From Corallincola holothuriorum (GTDB taxonomy: Bacteria; Pseudomonadota; Gammaproteobacteria; Enterobacterales; Neiellaceae), in NCBI RefSeq assembly GCF_003336225.1, contig NZ_QPID01000009.1, positions 62,001 through 126,000 on the forward strand: DNA of 64,000 bases, written 5' to 3'. The translations under genes were made by a program, and so were the position numbers. The notes under the pieces were generated by a model. It had not been told where the DNA came from and did not search any database. It was given only the letters and a program-made list of their open reading frames with translations. This document shows, piece by piece, positions 46,691-55,529 of the stretch (position 1 is its first letter; each line of letters starts with the position of its first letter).

Positions 46691-47277
46691 TAGGTCTGTT
46701 GGCCCATAAAAATCGTCTTAGTTGCAATGCAGGAATTGACTCATCTTGCAGCTAGAGGGTAAAGCTACCTTTCTCCAGTCGGTCTGTTTGGTATAGCTAT
46801 CAAACAGATCTTTGGCTTTGCTAATCACAGAGCTAATCTGCTTTTCGAGCAATGGCTTGCACGCTCAGTGACCATCCCCGATGCCTACCAATATTCTACT
46901 TATTAATCTCTTCTAATTAATATTCAGGTTTCCTCTAATGGCTATATACATATCTTAGATGACGCATTTAGGTTGTTTGTGTTGGCTTTTGGTATCGCTA
47001 ACCATATTAGGGTTTAATGTGTTAGCTATCTCTTGTTTGTATTATTTTTATCCACGTTAAGTTTAAGTTGATATTAAGCGGTGTTGATCTAGCTCATTGA
47101 TTTGATGTGCCTTTGTTTTTGTTTTGTGATCGGTTGAAGATAGTTATTTATTCGTTTGAATAAATAATTTTGTCACATGTAAGGTGTTACGCTGTATCAA
47201 GTGGTCGGGATTTATATCGTCACATGATACTTTGTATCAATTATATTATTAGTTTAGATTGTATAAGGAAGTAATTA
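46691..47277 (+). promoter_or_regulatory. Long control region with two palindromes before the CBM21 gene
   Basis: Two strong dyads: TTATTTATTC / GAATAAATAA (47144-47153 and 47158-47167) and TGATAC-TTT-GTATCA (47225-47239), the second with a half-site TGTATCA near 47192. The last lies 40 bp before the ATG and looks like an operator. In 46738-46865 (minus strand) an open stretch of about 40 codons ends near 46730; it has no start and may be a gene remnant. Confidence 0.5.
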
Positions 47278-48009
47278 ATGAAAGCTGTTTTATCATTGCT
47301 ATTGGGCGCTGCTGTTTTATTTGGTCATGGGGTTAATGCACAAGAAGTAAAGCTGCTACAAGCCACATCTACTATTGATTTCTCATTTGCCAATTTCTTT
47401 AAAGGTGACATCCTGGTTGAGAATCTGGCCTATGACAAAAAAGTCACTGTCGTTGCTAGCATCAACGGTGAAGAGTGGCAGGAGTATGAAGCTAATTACG
47501 CAGAGTCATTAGACAATGGCTTGGAGTTATGGCGCTTTTCTGAGATGAGCCCCTATTCTTTGTCTGAGTACCAGTTTGCCATCAAGTACGAAGTGAATGG
47601 GGAAACCTTCTGGGATAACAACAACCACTCTGACTACCTTCTGACCAAGGTTGAAGGTGGACGAGTTGAGAATAACTTTATCCTGCATTCTGATTTCATG
47701 ATTAAGAACCAGAAGATGAATGATTGGTATCGCTCTCGAGATGGTTTCTACTACATGACTGGCACGCTCTACCTGCAAAACTTAGGTTTCGAGAAGCAGG
47801 TGGATGTTGTTTACACCACCGATGGTTGGCAAACCGTGGAAACGGCTGAAGCCAGATACGTTGATTCAAACAATGATGGCTCGTCTGAGGAATGGCGTTA
47901 CTCACTAAAGAGTGAAGTTGCTAATCAGCATGTTGAATTCGCAATTCGCTATCGCGTGAATGGTGATGAATATTGGGACAACAACTTTGGCCGTAATTAC
48001 AGCCGCTAG
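47278..48009 (+). CDS. Secreted protein made of two CBM21 starch/glycogen-binding domains
   Basis: 243 aa: signal peptide (cleavage after VNA), then two copies of a CBM21-type module. Copy 1 (about 45-125) has ENLAYDKKVTVVASINGEEW...FAIKYEVNGETFWDNN; copy 2 (about 165-243) has QNLGFEKQVDVVYTTDGWQT...FAIRYRVNGDEYWDNNFGRNYS. The pattern (K-x-V, D/N-G-x-W, F-A-I-x-Y, WDNN-x-x-x-NY) is that of CBM21, known from fungal glucoamylase and glycogen-targeting phosphatase subunits. There is no catalytic domain, so it would act as a starch or glycogen binder or capture protein. An AAGGAAGT site precedes the ATG. Confidence 0.82.
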   Translation: MKAVLSLLLGAAVLFGHGVNAQEVKLLQATSTIDFSFANFFKGDILVENLAYDKKVTVVASINGEEWQEYEANYAESLDNGLELWRFSEMSPYSLSEYQFAIKYEVNGETFWDNNNHSDYLLTKVEGGRVENNFILHSDFMIKNQKMNDWYRSRDGFYYMTGTLYLQNLGFEKQVDVVYTTDGWQTVETAEARYVDSNNDGSSEEWRYSLKSEVANQHVEFAIRYRVNGDEYWDNNFGRNYSR

Positions 48010-48050
48010 CAGGTATTGATCATATAGATTACTACCCTCGTTAGTTAGCG

Positions 48051-48092
48051 TGACGACGCGTTGATGGTATCCTCGGCGTGTCGTCATTTTTT
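48051..48092 (+). terminator. Terminator after the CBM21 gene
   Basis: TGACGAC (48051-48057) pairs with GTCGTCA (48080-48086), followed by six T. Confidence 0.7.
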
Positions 48093-48176
48093 AGCTTCCT
48101 CAGCGTCTTCCTTACCATTTTTAATTCTTTAAAGTCATTGTATTATATGTGGTTACTATTCTACTGGGACTGCATT

Positions 48177-48740
48177 TTGTCTGAACTCACTACGAGAATC
48201 GCGACTACTGATGACATGGATAGTGTCTATCGTCTGACCCATGATGCTTTTGTCGGCGCAGGCTTAACACCCGCCACTAAAAGTGGCCAACTAATTCACT
48301 TTCCTGAATTGGATAACATGCCCAAAACAAAGGTGATTGTGGCTGAAGTGAATGGGCGCATCGTTGGTACTAACAGTATTACTTTTGATGGCCCAGCGGG
48401 ACTCCATACTGACAAGTTTTTTCCTGAAGAAACTCAATCTATTCGTGACGAAGGTCGAAACCTAGCGTCCAGCTGGCGAGTTGCTGTAGATCCAAGCTTC
48501 AGAAATCAGCTTAAGGTGATCCGTTCAATTTTCAAGCAAACCTTTGCCGTTGCTGATGCCTACAACTTGGAGTGCTGTTTGTTCACTTTTTATGAGAAGC
48601 ACGAAAAGATTTATCAAAAATTGATCAACGCCAGAAGTCTCTGCAAGAAGTCTTATAGCAATGAGTTTTACACTGATAAGACACAAGTGCTGATGCGGGT
48701 TGATATAGAAGATTTTCTGGGAACTGCTTGGCAAACGTAG
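48177..48740 (+). CDS. GNAT-like N-acyltransferase
   Basis: About 187 aa from a TTG codon at 48177 (LSELTTRIATTDDMDSVYRLTHDAF). The frame is open to 48078, but that upstream part is a hydrophobic low-complexity leader with no ribosome-binding site; an ATG at 48147 is the other option. The N-terminal ATTDDMDSVYRLTHDAFVGAG and VIVAEVNGRIVGTNSITFDG suit a GNAT acetyltransferase or the related N-acyl amino acid synthase group; ASSWRVAVDPSFRN resembles the acyl-CoA-binding region. Substrate unknown. Confidence 0.68.
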   Translation: MSELTTRIATTDDMDSVYRLTHDAFVGAGLTPATKSGQLIHFPELDNMPKTKVIVAEVNGRIVGTNSITFDGPAGLHTDKFFPEETQSIRDEGRNLASSWRVAVDPSFRNQLKVIRSIFKQTFAVADAYNLECCLFTFYEKHEKIYQKLINARSLCKKSYSNEFYTDKTQVLMRVDIEDFLGTAWQT

Positions 48741-48754
48741 GGAAGTTAGTAAAT

Positions 48755-48777
48755 GGCGGCAGGATGCTCCTGCCGCC
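48755..48777. terminator. Perfect hairpin after the GNAT gene
   Basis: GGCGGCAGGA and TCCTGCCGCC (10-bp arms, 3-base loop) with A/T on both flanks, usable on either strand in this convergent gap. Confidence 0.75.
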
Positions 48778-48809
48778 ATTTTGATCGTGTATCGGTTTAT
48801 CTGTGCGTT

Positions 48810-49049
48810 TTACTGTATCTCAAGTACCGCAAATGAGTTTGCTGCCACGTCGACGCTGAAGCTGCCGCCGCTGACGGTCACGTTGGTCTCGTTATATGTG
48901 CCATTCGCGCTATCGGGCGTGAGTAAGCGATAACTGCCGTCAGTGAGGTTGTTGAAGGTGTAGCTAAACGCCGCGCCTTTGGTCAGGGCTACGTAGGCTG
49001 CTACGCCGCCCAAATCACGTTTAAATGCGGTGAGATGTTCGATGCCAGA
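48810..49049 (-). pseudogene. C-terminal remnant of a glycoside hydrolase-like protein
   Basis: An open stretch without a start codon (SGIEHLTAFKRDLGG...SYRLLTPDSANGTYNET...) ends in a typical C-terminal beta-sandwich tail (VDVAANSFAVLEIQ). It is stopped on its 5' side by an in-frame TGA and no upstream homologous part is present. It looks like the 3' end of a deleted carbohydrate-active enzyme gene. A TTG within it is unlikely to start a real protein. Confidence 0.6.
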
Positions 49050-49117
49050 TCATGTGTCATCCGGTAAAGATGTTTGCGGCGTGGTAAGACTAATTAGGGA
49101 TGTTATTTGCTTGAAAA

Positions 49118-49145
49118 CACCCGTTCTGCTGGTGCCGAACGGGTG
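49118..49145 (-). terminator. Terminator of the metalloprotease gene
   Basis: CACCCGTTC and GAACGGGTG (9-bp arms) followed on the minus strand by TTTTC, and on the plus strand by CTGTTTTT, so it may act both ways. Confidence 0.75.
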
Positions 49146-49168
49146 CTGTTTTTGCTAATAAGTGCTGT

Positions 49169-51022
49169 TTACTTCTCTGTTAATTTAACGTCGTCAACAA
49201 TAAAGCTGCTACCGGCGTTCGGGCCAAAGAAGTGGATCGCAGCTTCCTGCAGTGCACCCGATAGCTCTAAGGTGACTTCACCGCTTAACATGGTCCATTC
49301 TGTGGTTGCGCTGACTTTATCAAGCCTGATCCAATGACGACCCGTGTCATCGACATACGTCAATCGAGCTTCAATGTTGCCACTGCCTGAAGCCATGCGA
49401 GTCCATGCTTCAAGTGCGTAACTCTTACCGTTGTCTAATTTTGTTGTGACCAACTGTCTGGGGCCATCGTACCAGGCCCAACGACGGTAGCTTTGCAGCG
49501 CATAGTTTCCGCTGTGGGCGCTCGCAGTTCGTTTTATTCTTCCCCAAAAACCTTCAGTCCAATTAGTGACATTACCCTCTTCAAGGTTGCCGTTATCGAT
49601 CAGGTTATCAGGTTCAGTTGGATCAGTTGGATCGGTTGGATCTGTTGGATCGGTTGGGTCCGTCGGGGCTTGGTCTTCTGCGACAACGCTGACTTGATCC
49701 AGGTAGAACTCGCGACCCGCTTCAGGTCCGTAGAACAGGATATAGGCACTTTCGATGCTGGTTGAATCCGTTAGATCCAATTCGGCGTTTATCTCTGTCC
49801 ATTTGTCTGAAGATATACCGATTTTACCCAGACTAATAAATCTGAAGCCATTGTTGTCGGTAATACCAATCGTTGCTGAGCCCGGTTGTGAGCCGTTCCC
49901 TTTTAACTTCATTGCAGCAGAGACTTTGAATTTTTTCCCTGGTGTCAGGCTGTTTGTCAAAGTATATGCTGGGCCTGAATAGCTATATGGGCGACTAAAC
50001 GAACGCACACTTTGCTCGCCGGTATATCGCTTGATCTGGTCCAGTGCGACTTGGGCGTCATATTGACCGAACCACGGTGTTAAGCCATTTTCAAAGCTGG
50101 CATTGGTGATTAGGTTGCCGTCGATAGTGGGGACTTCACGGATCGGATCGGCCGGATCTGTATCTCCGCCGCCGTCACCGCCGTCACCGCCATCGCCGCC
50201 ATCGCCGCCGTCACCACCGTCACCGCCATCGGTATGCTTGGTTGGGTAGAAATCAGCCATTTGAGCTGAGATTTGGTTTACTGCGTAGGAAGCATCCGCT
50301 GAATTAGCGGCGTTTCTGTCTACGCCGCAGGGCAGGCCATCACAGATACTGATGCGGGGGTTAGAGAATACGTCGATATAGTTATTGGTATTGAACAGAT
50401 GGGCGTAGGTCATGATGGTACCAAAGCGGTAGTCAACACCGTGGCCTAGACCATAGGTGAAGATGCCACCACTGGTGTCCTGTTTTCGATCGTGGCCCAG
50501 GCCCATGTTGTGGCCCACTTCGTGAGCAAAGGTTAAGGCACCACAGTTTGAACCAGAAATTGAGAATGCATAGTTTTTAAACCAGGAACTCATCTGTCCA
50601 TCACCAGAGCCGACATAGCCTAAGCCACATGCGCCGCCTGAAGCGACTGTGAGGTAGGCGACGACATCGGCGCCGTGTTCGGCACGCATCTCCTTGACGG
50701 TGGCGTCATTGAGGAAATTGTCTAAGCTACTGCCATCCACGGCGTTTACGCCATTCACGGCGAGTTTTTGTTGATGGACCAAACGCAGCCTGACATTCAT
50801 GTTACTGGTCTGATAGGCGCTATTGGAATAGGAGATAAGTTGGTTTACGTAGGTTTCTATTGCACCTCGGCGATCCTGCTCTGCAGCCGTATCATAGAGC
50901 ACCATTACATCAACAATATCGTTAGCAGCGACCGCCGTGGTTACCGCCATCATTGATACTGAACCGATCAAAGAAAGCGCAACGCTTTTTGATCTATTTC
51001 CAAATTTTTGCGAGAAAGACAT
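49169..51022 (-). CDS. Secreted M12B (reprolysin)-type zinc metalloprotease with two sugar-binding-like domains
   Basis: 617 aa. Signal peptide (cleavage after TAVAA), then at once the catalytic domain (DIVDVMVLYDTAAEQDRRGA...) with the zinc motif HEVGHNMGLGHD, the extended metzincin signature. A Gly-Gly-Asp linker (DGGDGG repeats) leads to a CBM4/9-like jelly roll (about 305-445), a PTD-repeat linker, and a second such domain (about 470-617). Unlike its usual relatives it has no propeptide between signal and catalytic domain; a matching propeptide-like domain is encoded by the gene upstream (51081-51788). The pair is probably co-transcribed with a 58-bp gap. Confidence 0.86.
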   Translation of the reverse strand: MSFSQKFGNRSKSVALSLIGSVSMMAVTTAVAANDIVDVMVLYDTAAEQDRRGAIETYVNQLISYSNSAYQTSNMNVRLRLVHQQKLAVNGVNAVDGSSLDNFLNDATVKEMRAEHGADVVAYLTVASGGACGLGYVGSGDGQMSSWFKNYAFSISGSNCGALTFAHEVGHNMGLGHDRKQDTSGGIFTYGLGHGVDYRFGTIMTYAHLFNTNNYIDVFSNPRISICDGLPCGVDRNAANSADASYAVNQISAQMADFYPTKHTDGGDGGDGGDGGDGGDGGDGGGDTDPADPIREVPTIDGNLITNASFENGLTPWFGQYDAQVALDQIKRYTGEQSVRSFSRPYSYSGPAYTLTNSLTPGKKFKVSAAMKLKGNGSQPGSATIGITDNNGFRFISLGKIGISSDKWTEINAELDLTDSTSIESAYILFYGPEAGREFYLDQVSVVAEDQAPTDPTDPTDPTDPTDPTEPDNLIDNGNLEEGNVTNWTEGFWGRIKRTASAHSGNYALQSYRRWAWYDGPRQLVTTKLDNGKSYALEAWTRMASGSGNIEARLTYVDDTGRHWIRLDKVSATTEWTMLSGEVTLELSGALQEAAIHFFGPNAGSSFIVDDVKLTEK

Positions 51023-51080
51023 CCGTATTACCTATGTGATTATTAAATTTATTTTCTATTGTTTAATTCTATTTGTAGAT

Positions 51081-51788
51081 TTAATTAGACGGGCTTGGTA
51101 TTGAAGGCTCAGGTTGACTAGGAACCACATAATCAGGCTTGTTGAAATCCTGAAGGTTATGAATATCTACTGTCGATGCAATCCATCCATCCTGGTTATC
51201 ACTTTCCATGACAAACCCACCTTTGGGTGTCGAAATATTGGCGAAAGAACCATTTTCTCCCACCGTGATTGTCACTGGGTAGCCTTCACCATATTGATCC
51301 TGCACCTGGCCTTTAATCGTTTTGTCGCCATTACTGTGGTACTCAATTTCGTCGGCACTTATTTCAAAATGTTCATTCACTTGTGGGATGTAGAACTCAA
51401 ATTCATCACCAGTGTCGATCGCTGATAGAACATCTGGATTGACCTTTAGGTAGGTTCTGTCAACCGGCTCATTTTCTAGCGAGGCATAAGTCGATGGAAC
51501 AGAGGTTTGTGTCTGCCAAAGTCTAGTATCATCAACGTCTGGGCTGAGTTTAGGCGGCAACATTTCCATCTCTTGAGCAACCGAGTGGTGCGCTAAGTCA
51601 GTTGCTGATGTTTGTTGTTCTCCTTCATGTTGTGCTTCTCCAGCATCATTGATGAGTGTGGATGATTGCAGCTCTGTTGACATATTTTGTTGCGGTTGAG
51701 CATCAGGAAATAGTGAATCTTTAAAATTTATTAATAAGAATGATGTAAGCAATACAATTGACACCACAGCGGTGATCAATTTGTCCAT
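51081..51788 (-). CDS. Membrane-anchored propeptide-like partner of the M12B protease
   Basis: 235 aa. An N-terminal hydrophobic anchor (LITAVVSIVLLTSFLLINF), a low-complexity Gln/Ser/Glu spacer (about 30-100), then a domain (about 115-215) with FEISADEIEYHSNGDKTIKGQV, GYPVTITVGENGSFANI and STPKGGFVMES. This resembles the N-terminal propeptide of marine-bacterial reprolysin-like proteases, which keeps the enzyme latent and assists folding. Here it is a separate protein encoded directly upstream of the protease. GGAGAG is spaced for the ATG at 51788, so an in-frame TTG at 51800 is not used. The role as chaperone or inhibitor in trans is inferred. Confidence 0.72.
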   Translation of the reverse strand: MDKLITAVVSIVLLTSFLLINFKDSLFPDAQPQQNMSTELQSSTLINDAGEAQHEGEQQTSATDLAHHSVAQEMEMLPPKLSPDVDDTRLWQTQTSVPSTYASLENEPVDRTYLKVNPDVLSAIDTGDEFEFYIPQVNEHFEISADEIEYHSNGDKTIKGQVQDQYGEGYPVTITVGENGSFANISTPKGGFVMESDNQDGWIASTVDIHNLQDFNKPDYVVPSQPEPSIPSPSN

Positions 51789-52053
51789 GGTTCTCTCCAA
51801 AATAGCTTTCTTAATTAGCGAGTTAAAAACATTGATTGCGTGTCAATTTATTGACACACTCTATCACCGGTACCTTTGTAATGTAAGGCTGTTTGGCATT
51901 AAAAATAGAAGTTATTATTATTTTTATATTTCTAAATTACTGCTTTGTGGGCGGCTGTTCAGAAGTTTTATGGTTGTTTCGTGAGTGAGCGTGTTTTTAT
52001 TTTTCGAGGTTTTATTCGCGGCTAATTAATTAGATAAACGGAATTAAGTAAAC

Positions 52054-53886
52054 ATGAATTTAAATAGAGTTGTGCTTAACGTATTTGTGTCATTTTTGCT
52101 AATTAGCGTAGCTAATGTCGCTTTTGCCAGACCCTCTACCTTTCTGCCTGCCGAAAAAGAGGTTTTTGCGATTGGGGACTTGCATGGCGATTACAGTGCC
52201 ATGGTGTCCATATTGCGTGCAGCAAAGCTGATTGATGGCAGTAACAATTGGATTGGTGGTAGCAAAACACTGGTGCAAGTGGGTGACCAGCTAGATCGTG
52301 GCGACACTGAAAAGCAGATATTGGATCTGTTTGAAAATCTGATTGTTCAGGCACAACAAAGCGGCGGCCAAGTGCTTGTCCTTAACGGCAATCATGAAAC
52401 CATGAACGTGGAGCTGGATTTTCGCTATGTAACGACGGGAGGCTTTCGCCAGTTTGAGGGCTACTACAACAACAGCATTACTGATTCTGATGTGGTTAGC
52501 TTGCCATCGAGCCAACGCGGCAGAGCTGTTGCCTTTAAGCCTGGAGGACCCTATGCCAAGGTGCTGTCGGAGCATAATGCCATTGTGATGGTTGGCCGTA
52601 CCGTATTTGTGCATGGTGGCATTACTCCTTCCCATGCCCGTTACGGGATTGACAACATTAATGCTGAGATCAGTGAGTGGATGAAGGGGTACTCCCGCGA
52701 GCCGTCTTCCGTGGGCGGTTCGGGCCCTTTGTGGAATCGTGATTACGGTGACGACACCTTGTCTGCCAGTGATTGCCAGCAATTGAACGAGACTCTGAGT
52801 GCGCTAAATGCGTCGCGCATGGTGATCGCGCATACCCGTCAACGCAGTATTAATCAGGCTTGTGACGGAAAGGTATGGCGCGTTGATGTTGGTATGGCGA
52901 GTTATTATGGCGGTCGCCTGCAAGCGTTGAAAATTACCAATGATGACCTGATCCAAATCGTTAATCAGAACGGGTCTATTTCTGATACCGGATTTGGTGG
53001 AGGAGGTGGTAGCCAATGCGATCTACTTACAACGCCAAACGATCCCGTTGCCAGTAATGTCACAACTTCGTCGTTTACTGTTTCCTGGATTGGCGTGGCT
53101 GGCGCTGACTCCTATCTGATAAAGCGTTGGGATTCAGCCGCTGGAGAATGGGTAGATTACAAGACGGTGGCAGAGACCTCTTTGCAAGTCACGGGTGTGC
53201 AAGATGAGAAAGTCTATTTGACCGTGACAGCATTGAGCGATTGCGGCGAGCGAAGTGGCACTTCGGGCTACGTGACAATTACTATGCAGGTGGATGGTGG
53301 CCAATGTGAAGCGCTGGCAAAGCCAAACACCCCCGTGGCGAGCAGTATCACTAGCAGTTCATATACAATTTCTTGGGATGGCGTGAGTGGTGCTGACAGA
53401 TATTTAGTTAAGCGCTGGAACGAAGCAAAGGGGGCGTGGGAGGAGTTTACAACAACCACGGATACGAAAATCAGTGTGACTGACGAGCAGGAGTCCGTGG
53501 TTTACTTCAATGTGTCAGCGCTAAATAGCTGTGGTGAAGCGAGTACAGCCTCTTCGTATGTGACGGTGACGCTCACTGATGGGAGTGGCGGTGGCAGTGG
53601 AACCTGCCCAAGCGGATACACCCATTACAACGGTACGCTTAACGCGGATGGTAAAGCGAGCCCGGTGGACGGTGGTTATTACTATGCATCCAGTTATGGT
53701 ACCCACGGCATGGAGAATATTGGCACCAGCTTGACGATGTCTTTCTATAAGTGGAAGAGCAGTCAGTGGGAGCTGAAACGTTCATCGACAACATCGCTCA
53801 GCTATACCAGCACCGAAGGGTATTACTACCCCTATCTGAGCGGTACCCCTGGCGCTACTTATGATATTTGTCTGAAGCGGCCATAA
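52054..53886 (+). CDS. Secreted Shewanella-like PPP phosphatase with FN3 domains
   Basis: 610 aa. Signal peptide (cleavage after AFA), then a calcineurin-like phosphatase domain (about 35-310) with the metal motifs GDLHGD (41-46), GDQLDRGD (77-84) and GNHE (112-115), as in Shewanella-like protein phosphatases. Two fibronectin type III domains follow (about 330-415 and 420-510, each starting after a conserved Cys), then a C-terminal beta domain with paired Cys. FN3 and the final domain are expected for extracellular or surface use. Substrate is unknown. Confidence 0.87.
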   Translation: MNLNRVVLNVFVSFLLISVANVAFARPSTFLPAEKEVFAIGDLHGDYSAMVSILRAAKLIDGSNNWIGGSKTLVQVGDQLDRGDTEKQILDLFENLIVQAQQSGGQVLVLNGNHETMNVELDFRYVTTGGFRQFEGYYNNSITDSDVVSLPSSQRGRAVAFKPGGPYAKVLSEHNAIVMVGRTVFVHGGITPSHARYGIDNINAEISEWMKGYSREPSSVGGSGPLWNRDYGDDTLSASDCQQLNETLSALNASRMVIAHTRQRSINQACDGKVWRVDVGMASYYGGRLQALKITNDDLIQIVNQNGSISDTGFGGGGGSQCDLLTTPNDPVASNVTTSSFTVSWIGVAGADSYLIKRWDSAAGEWVDYKTVAETSLQVTGVQDEKVYLTVTALSDCGERSGTSGYVTITMQVDGGQCEALAKPNTPVASSITSSSYTISWDGVSGADRYLVKRWNEAKGAWEEFTTTTDTKISVTDEQESVVYFNVSALNSCGEASTASSYVTVTLTDGSGGGSGTCPSGYTHYNGTLNADGKASPVDGGYYYASSYGTHGMENIGTSLTMSFYKWKSSQWELKRSSTTSLSYTSTEGYYYPYLSGTPGATYDICLKRP

Positions 53887-53910
53887 ACCTAGCGTGAAAG
53901 TGCCATGTTT

Positions 53911-53940
53911 AGTAGCGTCCCTACTTTGAGGGACGCTACT
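53911..53940. terminator. Perfect 12-bp hairpin after the phosphatase gene
   Basis: AGTAGCGTCCCT and AGGGACGCTACT with a 6-base loop, extended by outer CGTGAAAGT / ACTTTCACG. No strong T-run; likely 3'-end structure or bidirectional terminator. Confidence 0.65.
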
Positions 53941-54062
53941 TTCACGGAGTGTTGATGTCGTGGGGTATCCATACAATGGTTGTGGATTACGATATACAGA
54001 TCATGCGTTGTTTGCTATATTCCTGCCCTTAATGAAGCGTTGAAGTAGTACAGGAGATATTG

Positions 54063-54104
54063 ATGATTGTAGTTAAAACCCACCCGGTGAAGGCCGAGAA
54101 ATAG
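54063..54104 (+). CDS. 13-codon leader peptide upstream of rsgA paralogue
   Basis: ATG with an AGGAG site six bases away encodes MIVVKTHPVKAEK and stops at 54104. The CCCGGTGA inside its codons (54083-54090) can pair with TCACCGGG of the downstream hairpin, so ribosome position on this frame could decide the RNA fold. It is 143 bp before rsgA on the same strand. Translation is predicted, not shown. Confidence 0.5.
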   Translation: MIVVKTHPVKAEK

Positions 54105-54185
54105 TCAGCACTACAAACAAAGATCCGCGTCTATTTCCTTCTCCTTTGCCCGGTGTACTCTCACCGGGGTCAATGATTTTTCGTT
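54083..54185 (+). promoter_or_regulatory. Candidate attenuator with alternative hairpins
   Basis: TCACCGGG (54161-54168) can pair with CCCGGTGA in the leader peptide (54083-54090) or with CCCGGTG (54149-54155) to form a compact hairpin followed by a T-rich stretch. The two pairings exclude each other, as in attenuators. The rsgA gene follows at 54248. Confidence 0.5.
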
Positions 54186-54247
54186 TGCCCCAAGCATGAT
54201 CTATCTGTGCTCACGCAACGTTGGTTTTGCGTGCGTAGGGAAAACAA

Positions 54248-55291
54248 ATGAATTCTATAATTTCTCTCAACCTATTGGGTTGGCAACCTTTTTTTCAACA
54301 ACAACTGACGTTAGACGAGTTTGAGCAGACAACCGTTGCTCGTGTTGTTGCCCACCACCGCAGTGAATATGTGGTGCGCACTGAACAGGCATTGAGCCGG
54401 ATGCCGATTACTCCATCATTACCGCCAATGGCGCTGGGCGATTGGTTGCTGCTTGATGGTGACAATCGATTTTTGCGTCAGCTGGATCGTAAGTCGCTGT
54501 TCAAGCGCAAGTCTCCTGGCAGTAAGCTCGGTGAGCAGTTTATCGCTGCCAATGTTGATACGCTGTTTATTGTCTGCTCGCTAAATCAGGATTTTAACTT
54601 GAGCCGGATTGAGCGTTATTTAGCGCTTGCCCATGAGGCCGAAGTTGAACCCGTCGTCGTATTAACTAAGCAGGATCTTTGCGACGATGTGGATGAAAAA
54701 CGACAAGCGATCCAAAGCTTAGACCCCCTGCTGCTGGTGGAATCGGTCAACGCGTTAGATCGCACTAGTTGCGAAGTGCTGTTGAGCTGGTGCCGACCGG
54801 GGCGCACGCTGTCGTTGTTGGGCTCCTCCGGTGTGGGTAAATCGACGTTGATCAATACCTTATTGGGCAATGAGATCCAGGATACCGGATCTATTCGTGA
54901 GGATGACAGCAAAGGGCGGCACACGACGACGTCGCGTTCGATGCATTTTATGCCATCGGGGGCGGTTTTGATCGACACCCCGGGAATGCGTGAGTTGCAG
55001 TTAACGGCATGTGAGCAGGGGGTTAGTCTGACCTTTGCCGATATCGATGAATTGGCGCAGCGGTGTCGATTTGGCGATTGTCAGCATACCGGTGAGCCTG
55101 GGTGTGCGGTGCAACAAGCGATCGACCGTGGTGAATTGGCACCGCGGCGTTTGGCAAACTACTTCAAGTTGATGCGAGAGCAAGCGAGAAACAGCGCCTC
55201 TCTGGCAGAGCAGCGGGCAAAAGATAAGGAGTTTGGCAAGATGGTGAAATCGGTCATGTCTGAATCTCGGCACTTTAAAAAAGGCTTATAG
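54248..55291 (+). CDS. rsgA: RsgA-type ribosome small-subunit GTPase (paralogue)
   Basis: 347 aa. An N-terminal OB fold is followed by a circularly permuted GTPase: NKxD-type motif LTKQD before G1 [10 protein letters not shown], then DTPGMRE. The C-terminal zinc site [16 protein letters not shown] has the Cys/His ligands of RsgA (YjeQ). The known role is late 30S subunit maturation. The N-terminus ([20 protein letters not shown]) is typical of a second RsgA-like protein found alongside the main rsgA in some gammaproteobacteria; it is not near the usual psd/orn genes. It lies behind a leader peptide and alternative hairpins. Confidence 0.88.
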   Translation: MNSIISLNLLGWQPFFQQQLTLDEFEQTTVARVVAHHRSEYVVRTEQALSRMPITPSLPPMALGDWLLLDGDNRFLRQLDRKSLFKRKSPGSKLGEQFIAANVDTLFIVCSLNQDFNLSRIERYLALAHEAEVEPVVVLTKQDLCDDVDEKRQAIQSLDPLLLVESVNALDRTSCEVLLSWCRPGRTLSLLGSSGVGKSTLINTLLGNEIQDTGSIREDDSKGRHTTTSRSMHFMPSGAVLIDTPGMRELQLTACEQGVSLTFADIDELAQRCRFGDCQHTGEPGCAVQQAIDRGELAPRRLANYFKLMREQARNSASLAEQRAKDKEFGKMVKSVMSESRHFKKGL

Positions 55292-55298
55292 CCAAGAT

Positions 55299-55338
55299 GG
55301 GCAGTGCTGGCTTTGTTCAGCACTGCCCAACTATTTTT
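55299..55338 (+). terminator. Terminator of rsgA paralogue
   Basis: GGGCAGTGCTG and CAGCACTGCCC (11-bp arms, 8-base loop) followed by AACTATTTTT. Confidence 0.85.
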
Positions 55339-55529
55339 AGGTTAATGAGGCCAGAGTCATAGATCAGATAGGATTGGATATCTGGGTTGGTTAATTGCTT
55401 TTTTTGCTTCACTCGCATTAGCGTGTGTGCATATTGCTAATTATTTGCTTGCTCAGTAGACTTCATCCGTCTAACGGAGCTGTTGTCAAAATTGGTTCGT
55501 TTTTATCCCCGAGTAGATAAGGATGTCGT

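Noticed and set aside
46738-46865. Minus-strand open stretch with a protein-like composition
   Set aside because: No start codon and an in-frame stop upstream; too short to assign, at most a gene remnant.
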